Of a DNA stretch of 64,000 nt, positions 21,143 through 32,736 are shown piece after piece. The position numbers and the translations under genes were made by a program. This DNA comes from Paramacrobiotus metropolitanus (Eukaryota > Tardigrada > Eutardigrada > Parachela > Macrobiotidae). The DNA lies in assembly GCF_019649055.1 (NCBI RefSeq), contig NW_026570257.1, positions 1 through 64,000 on the forward strand. The letters run 5' to 3'. The stretch's first letter is position 1, and each line of letters starts with the position of its first letter. The notes beneath the pieces are model-generated. The model had not been told where the DNA came from and did no database searches. It worked only from the letters and a program-made list of their open reading frames with translations.

Positions 21143-22315
21143 TCAGCAGTTCTCATTAGAGCATGCGGCTTTGTAGGAAAATTCACTGCCTGTCCAAATA
21201 TTGTCCAAGGTCACGTTCTTGGAACAATCTATGCTGAAGACATCTGTCTTATTTCCACTTCTTTCAACAGCTGGTGATAAATAGTTTCCGATTATGAACA
21301 CTTCACCTAGATTCTTTTTCTCTATCAAGTACGGTCTCTGCTTCAGAAAGCTGCGCAACCAGGCATACGAGCAGTCGCAGTGTACATCGTACAAATAATG
21401 GAGGTAGTCGTCGGTTGTAAATCTACGGTAAGCTGGTTCGGGAATATATTGATTCAATAACGTCCTGATGATATAGCTCTCCAGTGTCAGACTGCGCAAA
21501 TGAATCAAATCGGTAAAGGTTCCCGGCTCCAGCGCGCTGATTGTGCTTTCATAGAACGCGATCATCCGTAGTTGGGGCATTCCGCCGAAATGTTTCTTCT
21601 GGATCGTCACGTTAGGACAATATCCGAGAGCGAAACTGTATACATTCGGTAAAAGACCAAGTGCGTGCACTTTGGCGGTCGCATTCGGCGCCCGACAATT
21701 GTTCACGGCAAGGTGTATGGTTTGATTACGAATGGGTTCCACTATATCAATGGTAACCGGATCCTGCTCTGCCTCCCACTCAAACAAATGCAACAGGACG
21801 GCGCGCTGCGGACTGATTTTCCGCACATGCTTGGTGGTATTAGCTACCAGAGCGTGCGACCGGTAAAAGCAAGTCACCTCCCAGTACGTGTGCAGCATGC
21901 CAGCCTTGCGGGGATTTTCAGCATTTACGTTACACCAATTACTGAAATCCATCACATCTGTACATATCGATCTCTGCAGTAAATATTTCAAATACAGACT
22001 GCATTCTTCAACGGTAAGTAAGTCTGTCCGAAAAGGATATTCTGCGGCTGGAGAAACTGCATCGTGTATTACCGTTGAATTTTTAAGGCTGCAATCTCCG
22101 TCAGCCAGCCCACCTAGGAAAATTTCCATATAATTAAATGGATAGTTATGCATAATTTCTGGAGGGTGATAGTTTTTACTCGTACTAAAACGAATTTCTC
22201 TTAAGTTATGCTATAATAGGGAACGTCTCACATATTATAAAATAAAAATTCTGCCGTTGCATGTCTTACCGTCCATGTTGGAGATGAACCAAAACATTAT
22301 AAACCAGCGTCTCAT
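21143..22315 (-). CDS. Secreted leucine-rich-repeat protein
   Basis: Two exons on the minus strand: 22315-22270 (short hydrophobic signal-peptide exon) and 22113-21143, with GTAAG donor and CTAG acceptor. About 338 residues. The N-terminal region has Cys residues and several Asn glycosylation sites. The middle has LRR blocks (ALGLLPNVYSFALG, GMPQLRMIAFYESTISALEPGTFTDLIHLRSLTL). The C-terminal cap has the VHCDCSYAWLRSFL pattern typical of LRR-CT domains. No transmembrane segment follows, so it is likely secreted. The function is unknown; extracellular ligand or matrix binding is inference. It lies between the two deacetylase-like copies, in opposite orientation. The pseudogene at 7.9-9.1 kb is its duplicate. 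Confidence 0.8.
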
Positions 22316-23030
22316 TTTCGATAGTGTACAGTACCGCATCGCAATATCATCAGTAATGCATGAATACCGGAGGTATCTGCATTGAATGCGAAGAAAACGT
22401 TGGTGCTTGCTGAATCATTGATCGTGATATGGCTTTGTCGATTTGCCCTTGGGCTGCAATTTGGGAAACTGGTTAATGGGTTTTCACCAAGCGAAACGAA
22501 CCCACATTTCTAATCGAGCGAAGCGATCCCAGATTTGAAGCAGTTCGAGGGTTCTTTGTATATTAAAATTGCAACGGTAAGGACTCATGATTTTTGGCCA
22601 TCGATTGGCTTTTAAGCTACCAGCGATTTTCTTCGGGATTCTTACAACACTGACAGGCGGATTGTGAGTCGCTGAAGGTTTATTTCACAGTTATTTCTTA
22701 AACTAAAGAATTTACTTTCTAGAAAGTGAAAATATGGTTGCCCATACCATTTAATTTTTTTATTTTCACATATACCGATATACTCGTACGTAGCAGTTAC
22801 TAAAACATACAAAACCGCTCTCTGTATTTTCTATTTTTGCTTATCAGTAGTCAGTGCACGGAGCACTGGGTGCACTGACCACTGGAATACTCTTCTGTTG
22901 AAGTCTTTTTACGTACTTACGACAACACTACACGGAGCACGTTTTTGTTTTAGTTGGTTGCTGTTTACCTATTAGGTATATAAAACAGAAATTACTGATT
23001 TAACCGTTGTTAATTTAGGACAGTCGACTG
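22316..23030. other. 5' flank of the LRR gene, no further gene
   Basis: Read on the minus strand, the sequence just upstream of the LRR start (about 22320-22490) aligns to the region upstream of the pseudogene at 7700-7875, marking the extent of the duplicated unit. The remainder to 23030 is AT-rich and featureless except TACTCGTA at 22177 and 22782. Confidence 0.5.
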
Positions 23031-23048
23031 CCAATGGCGGTGTCAAAT

Positions 23049-23095
23049 ACACCGGTCACCGCCGGCGACCGGTGTATTTGGCACCGGCTTTGTTT
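23049..23095. repeat. Hairpin with 19-bp arms
   Basis: Arms GTGTCAAATACACCGGTC and GACCGGTGTATTTGGCAC pair with one mismatch around a 9-base GC-rich loop. No target duplication is visible. It may be a tiny fold-back element or part of a gene-flanking regulatory element. Confidence 0.5.
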
Positions 23096-23284
23096 GTCGG
23101 GCATGCTAAGAGCCGTCCCACAAATACATTGTATTATAGCAAACCAGAGACTTAACAGACGTAACTGGAATAAAAGTTTAATAATAAACTTTGCTAGTAC
23201 TCGTAGTACCTCTTAAAAATTTCGAAACCGTAGCATTTGATATGCATCACTACTGCTGTTTCATCGACTTTAAAGTTTTCGTCG

Positions 23285-23640
23285 TTTCAGTGATCCGAGA
23301 TTCGGTGAAATTAGGAAATTCCGCGAGGGTCGACATTTTTCGCTGCAAACGTCCAGCCGTCCTACCCGCTGAGACGAGATAGTTCCGGTAATTCACCCTG
23401 GGACACCCTTAACATTCTGCTGACACTCCGTCGCATTTCATAGTCTGCCACGAGTGTTTTCAAAACATGATAACAGGACTGCGTAAACTGATGACAAGCA
23501 ATCTTATTATGCGCGCCGTGGTATACTCGGTACGAGAAATCCACTCAAACCATGTCACATGGTTTGAGTGACTTACATGTGACTTGATAGAGAGCGCATG
23601 AGCCAGCTGTGGACAGATTGCACGTACGTTTTCCTGTTGC
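23285..23640 (+). repeat. Dispersed inverted-repeat family, copy c
   Basis: The same orientation as copy a, longer on both sides. The left side (GATCCGAGATTCGG...) is the reverse complement of the right part of copy d. The right side is shared with copy a as far as the phrase CAGATTGCACGTACG. It contains a 14-bp perfect hairpin with a one-base loop at 23542-23570. Confidence 0.7.
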
Positions 23641-23828
23641 AAATTCGACATCTCCCTGTTACTTTGTGACTACTGTACTATAATAGTACTGCATTATCGG
23701 CAATGTTATCGGAAAGATAGTCAGATTACTTTTTGTTCGAGGTCTTTTTTGCACTCAAGATTCACTCCAATTTAGATAAACCGAAAGCAGACCGACAAAC
23801 TCGTGTTGCTAAATTGAAGCATTATATT

Positions 23829-23853
23829 ACATATATATATATATATACACATA
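23829..23853. repeat. TA-type microsatellite
   Basis: Short run of alternating TA repeats in an intergenic stretch (TACATATATATATATATA...). Confidence 0.8.
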
Positions 23854-24508
23854 TTTCCAATATGTATATTACATGTTTAGCCAATGAGAAAAGAAAAATA
23901 AACGAAGATTATTACGTATTTAGCACAAAAACGCATGACTAGTGTGGGACCGGCTATTAAGGATGTCCTTTCCGGCATGAGTGAGCGGGAGTCCCAAGCT
24001 ACCGTGGTCTTCCCTGTTTTGACGATGCTTGCGCTTCGGCAAAAGTGTGGTTCGTTTCGAAAGTTGTACAATTTGGACGACTGCTGATCTTATTTGGTAT
24101 CGGGTTGAGTTGTACAGTAACGGCTTTAATTGGGATTGAACAGGCTTTTGCAGTAACAAACGTAATAATGTACTTTGATTTTGACTCCTGTAAAGGTGAA
24201 AAACTAAAACTGTAGAGTAGTGTGTGGCAACTGTAGCATTTTACGCAAGAAGTTCGTTATATTTTGTATCCGTTATAGCTCGAAATGACTTTTGCGCATA
24301 GGTGTATAGGGAATCACTGGAGCAAGCCTAGACAAGATTTGTCGACTGCTTAAGTTATCACAACCCAATCCAATATTAATTGGGAGAGACAGACCGTAAG
24401 TACAGTGGATCACACAAACGCAAATGTATTAGTACACAATGCAAGCACATGCGCATTATTACACTGCTTCTAAAATCACATTGGAAGGAAAAATGGGCTT
24501 TTGGAGAT

Positions 24509-24710
24509 ACTTCGTGGCAGACTCGGAAAGGCCCCAGTGTCAGCAGAATGTTAAGGGTTTCCCAGGGTGTATTACTTGAATTTTCTCGTCTCAACGGGTA
24601 GGGCGGCTCGATGTTCGCATCGAAAAATGTCGACCCTCGCGGAATTCCCTCTCAGAATTCTGAACCTCGCCGAAACTGGGATCACTAAAACGAAGAAAAT
24701 TTGAAATCGA
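24509..24710 (-). repeat. Dispersed inverted-repeat family, copy d
   Basis: Opposite orientation to copy c. On the plus strand it reads ACTTCGTGGCAGACTCGGAA and continues through GGCTCGATGTTCGC to the phrase GGGATCACT. It ends about 20 bp before the TATA box of the second deacetylase-like gene, mirroring copy b. Confidence 0.7.
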
Positions 24711-24729
24711 TGAAACAGCAGTAATGAGC

Positions 24730-24738
24730 ATATATATA
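24730..24738 (+). promoter_or_regulatory. TATA box of second deacetylase-like gene
   Basis: TATATATAG, 127 bp before the ATG at 24857. It sits in the position equivalent to the TATA box of copy 1 relative to inverted repeats d and b. Confidence 0.45.
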
Positions 24739-24856
24739 GCGTGTGTTACGGTATTGAAAATCGATCAAGTGTCGGTAAGGTGTTTTCTAAACTTCTGTTG
24801 CCGTTTACGACTTTCAAATGTTTCCGTTGTTCTAAATTTCTGTCTCGGCTCTTACA

Positions 24857-27626
24857 ATGCTAGCCAAAATCAATCTTTTACTTATTTCTATACCTTTGAT
24901 GTCGCTAATCGGTCTTGGACAAATTAGTGCTTTCGATTGCCCATCGCGATTTGGCTACTTTCCCGACAAAGTGGAGTGTACGAAATACTATATCTGTAAT
25001 TTTGGAATTGCTTCTCCACAAGATTGTCCCGACGGATTACAGTTTTCCACTCGGTTAGGAAATTGCGACTGGAAGGATAACGTTAAATGCGCCAAGTATA
25101 ACGGTGAGCGCGCCTACCCAGGCTTACACTCTTCTTCGTTAAGTCAATTATAAAAAAATTAGCTATAATTTCCATGAATTTTTGTATGCACTTGCAGTCA
25201 TTTAACAGATCCCAATTAAGCGACAGTTACACATATCGAGACCCTTTAAATCGGCGAGATTAAAACGATGATGACCCTACCCTGTTGCAATTGTTGTCCT
25301 GCTCTACGAGTAGTATGTATATGTATTACTCGTATGTTTTTGTAATCGCTCTTTACAAACAGAATGCGCTAAACCGCCTAACAGCTACAAATTAACCATT
25401 ATGCAGCTACCATTAACCGTTCTCTTCTATCCAGGTTATGCGTACCGTGATGGTGAAGATCATCCGCCGCCGGGTACACCCGAGGTTCCCACGACACCGG
25501 GCATGCTCCTGTATCCCTTGGACGACCCACGAATAACTGAAATATTTGCTCAAACTCGTTAGTATGATTAAAGCACTCTTAATTTAATCGACTATTATAT
25601 GCAGTTAAGGCTTACTGAACATTTTTTTCTTTTTTGTCGATTTAACCCAACTGCACTACAGAAAAGCCTAAACTGGAAGTAAGCCCGGCACAACCGTGTA
25701 TCCCGTCAAGTTGCCAATTACCCAATTGCCGGTGTGGTTCCGCCGATCCTCCCAACGTCATGGATCCCGATGACATTCCTCAGATGATCCTGCTTACCTT
25801 CGAAGGTGCCGTCACTGATGCGGCAATGAATATATATGAGAACACGTTTAAGGACACAAGGAAAAATCCAAATAACTGTCCCATCCGAGCGACATACTTC
25901 GTGTCCCACGAGTGGACGGATTACTCCCATGTCCAGAATCTGGCGAATCAAGGTCACGAGATCGCAGTCTCCGGAATATCGTAAGTGAAATCAAGAACTC
26001 TAGATGGGTTCTTGGTGAGATTTGTCCAATTACAGGCAAGGCGTTCGATGTACCATCATCCATCCTTAAACGGGATTGATGATGGCACGGACATCGAATC
26101 TCTTGCGCATAACTGCAGTTGTCCGACATACCGTACATAGAACTTTTGCACGATAAAAGTTTTGTATCTACGATCTACGTATATACATAATGAATTTTAT
26201 AACACTATTATAAAAATTTTTCTGAATAATTACGCTTAATACAATTTTAATAAAATCAAGATTTCAACTTCCAGTTTTGTGAATTCAGTGGCAATGATTA
26301 ATTTCCGTTTTGTTGTGTTTTGTTGTTACACACCCGAGTAGTCCCTTTACTCTGGATTCACGTGCTTGCTTCACGTGATTAAAATTAACTTTCACTAAAT
26401 GTACAAAACTAACTTTATGTACCTTCACTGTCCGCTTATAAGAATAAAGATGAAATTACAAGGTTTTAGCTGTTCGCGCTTTTTGTCAGCTAACGTTTGT
26501 TATAATGCCTAATTAACTCTGCATTCTCTCTAGAAACGTTGTGGAGTGGATGTTTTAGAGTAGTTGACTACCGCGCAGTTATATTCGTGGTTATTTTATG
26601 TGAACTAAAAAAGTTTTATGTGAACCAAATAAAATTAACCACGTGAATAGCAACTTAAAGAACACAGAGACACGCTTCTTCTGTTACTTTAACGTATGTA
26701 CGGATAGGCATCTGTCCTCTATCAAAATTATCTGCTGCTATAAAATAATTACTAGTAGAATAGATGTATATAATATTATAGCGTCTATTATGCACTACCA
26801 TATGACAGCATCTGTACATAATCGTGATCTGTTTAGATTGCAGTTCAACCGCAATCGGTCAATAAACTCTTGGGAAGACGAAGTCCTAAGTCAGCGCAAG
26901 GTACTAAACGAATTTGCCAAAATTCCTGTGACGGAGATTGTGGGCATGCGCGCTCCGTACCTGTCCATCGGTGGCGACAATCAGTTCCAGATGCTGAGCA
27001 ATAACGGATTCCTCTATGACTCCTCTATGCCGGTTTCTGAAAACGAACCACCATTTTTCTCCTTTACACTGGACTATCGCATCAACAATGACTGTATGAT
27101 CGATACATGCCCTAATGGCTCTTTTCCCGGCATCTGGGAGATGCCCCTCGTGATGTGGAATGATCGGTCGGGAGACCGATGCAATATGGTGGACCAGTGC
27201 ACTGATCCGGAGAATCAACAAGAAGTGTACGAACTCCTGATATCTAACTTTGAGCGACACTACACCACCAATCGCGCGCCCTTCAACATTTTCACCAGTG
27301 CAGCCTGGTTTGCTAAAGAAATGAATCAGCGAGCGTTTTACGATTTTCTGGATACAGTCTTAGATAAGACAGACCAGGCGAAGTATCGTAATGTTTATTT
27401 CGTCACAATGAGCCAAGCGATACAATGGATGAAAAAACCGACTACTTACCGCGATATCAAAACCTTCAAACCGTGGCAGTGTACCGACACACCAAAAGTC
27501 CAGCCTTGTACGAAGCCTAACACGTGCACGCCCTGGTTCGAAAAAAACAAAGAGATCCGTCCCTTTAAAACATGTCGGGAATGTCCGAAAAATTATCCGT
27601 GGATTGGTAATGCATACGGTCTTTGA
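24857..27626 (+). CDS. Chitin-binding, chitin-deacetylase-like secreted protein, copy 2 (catalytic residues lost)
   Basis: Four exons: 24857-25103 (signal peptide plus CBM14 domain in one exon), 25435-25557, 25662-25980, 26837-27626. About 492 residues. It is strongly similar to copy 1 throughout. The first intron of copy 1, between signal peptide and chitin-binding domain, is absent here. Deacetylase motif 1 is TFEG (about residues 169-172) instead of TFDD. HEIA is followed by VSGIS with no HSxxH. The motif 5 His is replaced (FNIFTSAAW). The RGMRAPYL-like motif 3 is kept as VGMRAPYL. A small exon hidden in the 856-bp last intron could in principle supply the missing His motif, but none is visible. 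AATAAA lies at 27940-27945. The likely role is non-catalytic cuticle or chitin binding. Confidence 0.8.
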
Positions 27627-27629
27627 GAC

Positions 27630-28806
27630 CGTGTGCCCGGCATTCGGGTCAATCAAGACGATTGGGGTTCACAACTGTACTACCTGACGCGATGGAATGT
27701 TTTACTCTGCTTATGATTATCGTCCCATTAAATTCACTTTCATGTTATTTCTTTTACCTGAGCGGGTGTTATCGTCGGATAACGGTAACTTTACCTGTAC
27801 CTAGTGAGGCTGATTTTGACTTAGTCAGATTAACTGTCGATTCTGTCTGTACCGGTACATATGTTTAAATTTACATTCGGAAAAGCAGCATCGTATCGTA
27901 CTTTCATTTTTTAGGTTTTGTACCGGTTTGATAGAAGAAAATAAACTACTTTTCGAAGGCATAATTTTTGTTCACTGGCATTCAACAGTTAATATGTACG
28001 CGTAGCCAAAAAAAAAATAAGCTTTACTTACTGTTTATTATTACATGTGTTTACACGTACATACCTCTACATTCTTGATGTGTATTACACGAGTACAGTA
28101 CTTGTATCTTATTTTTCCTCAAAGCCGCCATTTTTTTCTGTAGATGGCATAATCACTGCTACGAATACTTTTTTAAGAACATCTGTGTAATGCGCTTACT
28201 ATAATCTGTTCGTACTGCTGCTTTGAAGAATTATCAACTTTAACTGTGGTTAATTTAGCTAGCGTAATTTGTTATGACTGGAACTTAGAGAATAATCGTA
28301 GGACTTCTATAAAAAAATTGCAAAGTTTAAGAAACGCAGTTTCTACAGAGTGCAGGGATGACATGCTCGTAGTGGATTTAAAGTAGCGGTTGACCGGAAA
28401 TCAATCGCACACACAACGAAAGTAGACACCATTGTCACGATAACTGCGGTTGCCGGTGTTTTCTTTTACAAGGGATTGGGGTTCACATTAGCTACAGGCT
28501 ATAGCGCTGCTAGTTAGTGCTTTTCGAGTGCATTGCAAACATTTAATTGTTCTGTCTACGCCAAACATCGCCGACTGAACAGCGCGGATTTATCTTAAAC
28601 ATGAGATTGATCACAGAGAGGGCGATTAAACTAGCTCCAGCATCCGACAGCTTTATCGTTAACATGCCGCAGTTTCATGAAGCACTTACTGATTCACAAA
28701 TCATTACCTCATCTGCATTTTGATCTTTTATGTTACTCCTGTTTTTGACAAAACGATAAGCGTGGAATTCATTAATAAAAGTTTGTGCAAATAAACTGAA
28801 AAAGTC
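27630..28806. other. Intergenic between copy 2 and the glycosyltransferase cluster
   Basis: The first 400 bp are the 3' UTR and flank of copy 2, homologous to the copy 1 flank. From about 28140 the sequence is unique and AT-rich. No gene is seen. Confidence 0.4.
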
Positions 28807-30228
28807 ATGCTTCATCGCGGCTTGATTTTAAAGCTGTGCATTTTGGGTGCGGCGTTAACAGTACTGTATGCAGTGGTTTCACGATCCTTGAAATCGGAAG
28901 CCGGAAAATTGGCCGAATTGTGGAGCGCTCCCATTTTTAACGGCAAAGCAGAATTTATTGTACCTGAAGATGGTCCTTTATTTCCTGTGCATATTGTGCG
29001 GTTCTACAAGGAACCGCCCACCGCTACATCGCAAGGTTTCTGCTGGACGGAATGTATGAGTCTTCTCTCAGTTATGCTCTACGTCCAGCCAAGTAAAATT
29101 TATATCCATACCAACTACCCTGATTTCTGGCCGTTACGTTCCTGTTACATGATCGTTAACTTTACATCCATACAAATTGTCGGCATCCGCCAACGCTTTA
29201 CGCTTAACGGAAAACGAATTGATGCACTTCATCACGAAGCCGATTTGAATAAGTATAGCGCAGTATACAAGTATGGAGGAATCTCAACCGATACGGACAT
29301 TTTTTACCTTCCAAGTATTCGACGTAAGTTTTAAGTAGGAAGTTAAGAGACACTTGTAAGGTTTTCACTTGTACTTTCCTCATTATAACAATAACAATTA
29401 ACCGATAATTAATCCAACAGAATATGCAACCATTAATACTTTTCTAGTCTTCTTTTTTTCTCGTGTTTGTCTGCTATCTGTATCTTAATCCACAAGACAT
29501 ATTCAGTCATGCAAAAACACAAAAAAAACAAATATTTATTTAAAAAATATCATGAAAAACATACATAAAACTATTTAAGGATTTATCAAATATATTTATC
29601 GCTTATAATATTACATGCCTAAATTAAATTTGCATCAATAATGGTGAGTTCTTCCCTTCTTTCTTTTTTAAAACATTTATAAGCTAAACTAAAAATGAAT
29701 AAATGACAAAAGCGCTGCCACGTTTCTGCAGCCCTCATTAAAGACTGGCGAGAAGGGAAATACGGATGCCTTTTAGCCGAAGAAAACAAGTTCATGAACA
29801 GTGGATTCATTGCTTGCCGGAAAGGTCACCCTTATATCCGCGATATCCTAATGCACTACGAATACGACTATAAGCCGGACTGGTTGTATAACAGCGGCCA
29901 CACTCCCTGGGCGATTTATTCAAACAGCTCGGAATATCAGAAAGACATCTATGTGGACAACACGATGGCCAACCATACATTCCAGTATAACGGTCCAATC
30001 CGATACAAAGAAATCCCGGCATGGCATTCGTACTATCACAAGTGCAATGATACATACGCTAACACCTTCTCAAGGGCGGTTAATTCCACGTTCTGGGAGA
30101 TGCTACACTTCATTCATCAAGAAGGCTGGAAAGTATACCGGTTTCCGACAACACCGGCGACGGTCATAAAAGATCAGCTGTTGGAGCTCCGTGTGCTGAA
30201 GATACTCGATAAATATTTTAAAGGCTGA
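28807..30228 (+). CDS. DXD glycosyltransferase, type II membrane protein, copy A
   Basis: Two exons, 28807-29323 and 29732-30228 (phase 1 junction, GTAAGT donor, TGCAG acceptor), 337 residues. It has a short cytoplasmic tail, a membrane anchor at about residues 8-25 (LKLCILGAALTVLYAVV), then a luminal catalytic domain. Family signs are PSKIYIHTNYPDFWP, HEADLNKYSAVYKYGG and the DXD nucleotide-sugar/Mn-binding motif D162-T-D164, as in Gly_transf_sug/alpha-1,4-glycosyltransferase-like enzymes. The C-terminal half keeps NSGFIACRKGHPYI and the FWEMLHFIHQEGW block. It is predicted to add a sugar to glycolipid or glycoprotein in the Golgi. Donor and acceptor cannot be told. A paralogue with the same intron lies at 39.8-41.2 kb. 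AATAAA at 30525. Confidence 0.85.
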
Positions 30229-30738
30229 ATTAAATTCCGGTCGTTTGTGAAATGCAATCGGTTGTACCTAATATTATTTATAAGCATAAATTTAGCGTAT
30301 CCGGTCAATCTCAATTTCTGGGGCTAGTTGACCTTTTTTGTCAGTTGAGTTTTAGTGTCCATTCTTGTCAATGGTGTGATGCAGTAAATTGTGAAATGGG
30401 AAACTTCCAAAACTTTGCTTGTCTGTCCGCGTGCTCGTAAGTTGTAACTGTTAAAAAACATGTACAATAACATGTACAATACGTAGAAACCATGGAGACC
30501 GTACCCGTAAAATTATGCGTCACCAATAAATTGTAACATTATTTTATTCTTTTTTGTTCGTATGTAGCAACCTGATATACTGTGCAGAGCGACAGTTTAA
30601 TAAAACTTAGACATAAACATTAAATAAATAGGTTAAACGTATCCTTTATAATTTGGTTACTATACAGAATGCGAATTCCATAAACAGGTTAAATAAACAG
30701 ATTTGTTCGAAGTTCTGTTGGGGGATATCAGGAAAACG
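30229..30738. other. Convergent 3' flanks
   Basis: 3' region of glycosyltransferase A (AATAAA at 30525-30530) and, on the other strand, of the first winged-helix-like gene (TTTATT at 30543-30548, i.e. AATAAA on minus). No gene is seen. Confidence 0.45.
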
Positions 30739-31405
30739 CTAATACGTGTTCTTGCGGACAACATTGTACACTTTCTTGCCGCGGACGCGGGACGTTGCGA
30801 CAAGACCATTCCGTTCCAAGCAGTCCAGCGATTTGCGGAGTTGATGTTCGGAGCCGGTTTTTCGGAGGACTTTATGCAGTTGGGCCAGTGTCTGTTCGGT
30901 GCGTTTCAGCAGTTCCGTTACGGCTTGAGCTGCCATATCTCCCTGAAAGCATTTGTAAGGACACTGTAACCTGGGTGTCGAAAGTACTGAAATAAACTGT
31001 TTGCGTAATACTAACCCGTTTATATAATACTTTGTAAACAGGCTACGATTTCGATTTTTTTTCTCTGTCAGTAGCCGTTAATTGTATAAAGCGGAAGATA
31101 AACGAATACCTTTTAGTTTTCACTGTGCCTTGCAGTAAATATTACCTTGCAGTCACGTTTGGCCTTCTCGATTAACTGGGTATCGGCCGGGTTACCGGTG
31201 GTTCTAGCCGTGGTCCTTGCGGTGGTTCTAGGTGTGATTTGGCCAGCAACAAGTCCATTATGTATCAACTGCAGCAATAATAATTCAAAATTTATCTTGT
31301 TAAGTGCAATATCTCGAGACAAACTCGATGATAATAATTATTGATGATAATTACCACGCCAATCACAACGACCAGGAAAAAGAGTGAGAAATGTAAGGAG
31401 GCCAT
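30739..31405 (-). CDS. Small secreted winged-helix-like protein, member 1
   Basis: Three exons on the minus strand, all in phase 0: 31405-31355 (17-codon signal-peptide exon, core LFFLVVVIG), 31268-31146 (41-codon Thr/Arg-rich linker with RTTA repeats ending in EKAKRDCK) and 30942-30739 (68 codons with stop). 125 residues. The last exon reads as a winged-helix domain: helix TELLKR, helix AQLHKVL, recognition-type helix HQLRKSLDCLERNGLV, then a wing with two short strands (RGKKVYNVV). A signal peptide on such a fold is unusual. Exon lengths and phases, the CK/DC cysteines and TATA spacing are shared with members 2 and 3. I do not recognise a named family. Confidence 0.7.
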
Positions 31406-31524
31406 GGTAAAGACTGTATGACTGCGTTTCCTTTAAGAAAAGTTGTAATTATAGAGAAAATTAAAAGTTTTATCCAGAGCCAAGATTGATAAATGGTGTG
31501 TGTATCGTGCACCGAGATGCCGGT

Positions 31525-31532
31525 TATTTATA
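31525..31532 (-). promoter_or_regulatory. TATA box of winged-helix-like member 1
   Basis: TATAAATA on the minus strand, 120 bp upstream of the ATG at 31405. Members 2 and 3 have TATA boxes at almost the same distance. Confidence 0.5.
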
Positions 31533-31539
31533 CATGGAA

Positions 31540-32640
31540 CGCAATTTGTTGTATGTCCTCAGGCAGCATAGTGGTCGTGTGTATTTTGTCATTGTATTAC
31601 TTGGAACTTCCGTTCTCTTGGTTTATCTTAACCACCTGGGCGGGTGTTTAGTGTTCGCGTATACTCATTCATAAAATAATGATTCCCACGATAATATTAT
31701 TCGCACAGAAAAAACAATTGCGAGAGACTTACGCGTAGACAAAAAAAACATGGCAGACGAACGCTTGTACGTCGTATTATTTTGATAAAACCACAAAACA
31801 GCAACAAAACAGTGAGTCATAATTAAAGGTGAAATATACAAGCTGCAATACATCAATACAACAACAGCCGCGCAGGTCAATATTAATGTAATCATGATTA
31901 ATTTTATGTGAAAAAACAGGATGTTTTTATTGTGAAAAAACCATTCGGAAAATAATGCACCGAACCTGCTTAGGTTATTAGAAAGAACCACGAAATTATT
32001 GCTTGTCGGATAGAACTGCTTGGAAAACAGCTGAGTCGTGCGTCAGTATTCATAAATGCTTTTCTTCGAAATTTAAACCGGCTTTGATGCAAAACAATGA
32101 CTGACGCCCTTCGAATTTATGTTTACTATTTTATGAATAAACTTGATTAATTGATAAAAAACGCTTGAATAGTTCACGCACTATCGGGTTTGGGCAGATT
32201 TTGGATCCGGATTACAGTGCCACGATGCGTACACCACCAGCCTTGTACAAGTGCGAATGCATTCGTCTTGGTCAAACATTTATAAACACAGAAAATTTAT
32301 TATATTCTGCAAATCAGCGAATGTATTACAGATGTAATTTGCTAATAAAATCACACTTTTTGTACAGATAGGGGTCGATTTTATGTATTTTCAGAATTGA
32401 ATTTTTTCTTTTGGATTATTTTTTTTCCAGCCAAATTGGTGATGCTACAACAGTATCCATTGTTTTCAACGCTTTTCTCTATCGCAGAAGAACTGTCGTA
32501 CCGACAGTTTTTAATTATTACATCTTATACTTGTACATCATTATCTTCGTTGTACGCAGTAATCCACATAATATTATTTTCCTGTACGAAATGCATTGTA
32601 CTGTGTGACGAAAAGCCACACGTTTTTACATACATGTATG
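31540..32640. other. Intergenic, no confident gene
   Basis: AT-rich. A minus-strand frame at 31665-31991 has a hydrophobic stretch (MITLILTCAAVVVL) resembling the signal exon of the winged-helix-like family but is not followed by recognisable further exons. Plus-strand frames at 32165-32678 have no family resemblance. Confidence 0.35.
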
Positions 32641-32647
32641 TCATGTA

Positions 32648-32736
32648 CAGTGGACTTCATAAATGTGGTTACACATAGCCACCCGTATGCATAGCGCTAT
32701 CGGCTTTAAGTGTAACCACATTTATGAAGTCCACTG
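32648..32736. mobile_element. Tc1/mariner-type mini-MITE, 89 bp
   Basis: Perfect 27-bp terminal inverted repeats starting CAGTGGACTTCATAAATG, flanked by TA on both sides (32646-32647 and 32737-32738). The CAGTG start and TA target are characteristic of the Tc1/mariner superfamily. The interior is only about 35 bp and non-coding. It would fold into a near-complete hairpin. Confidence 0.85.
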
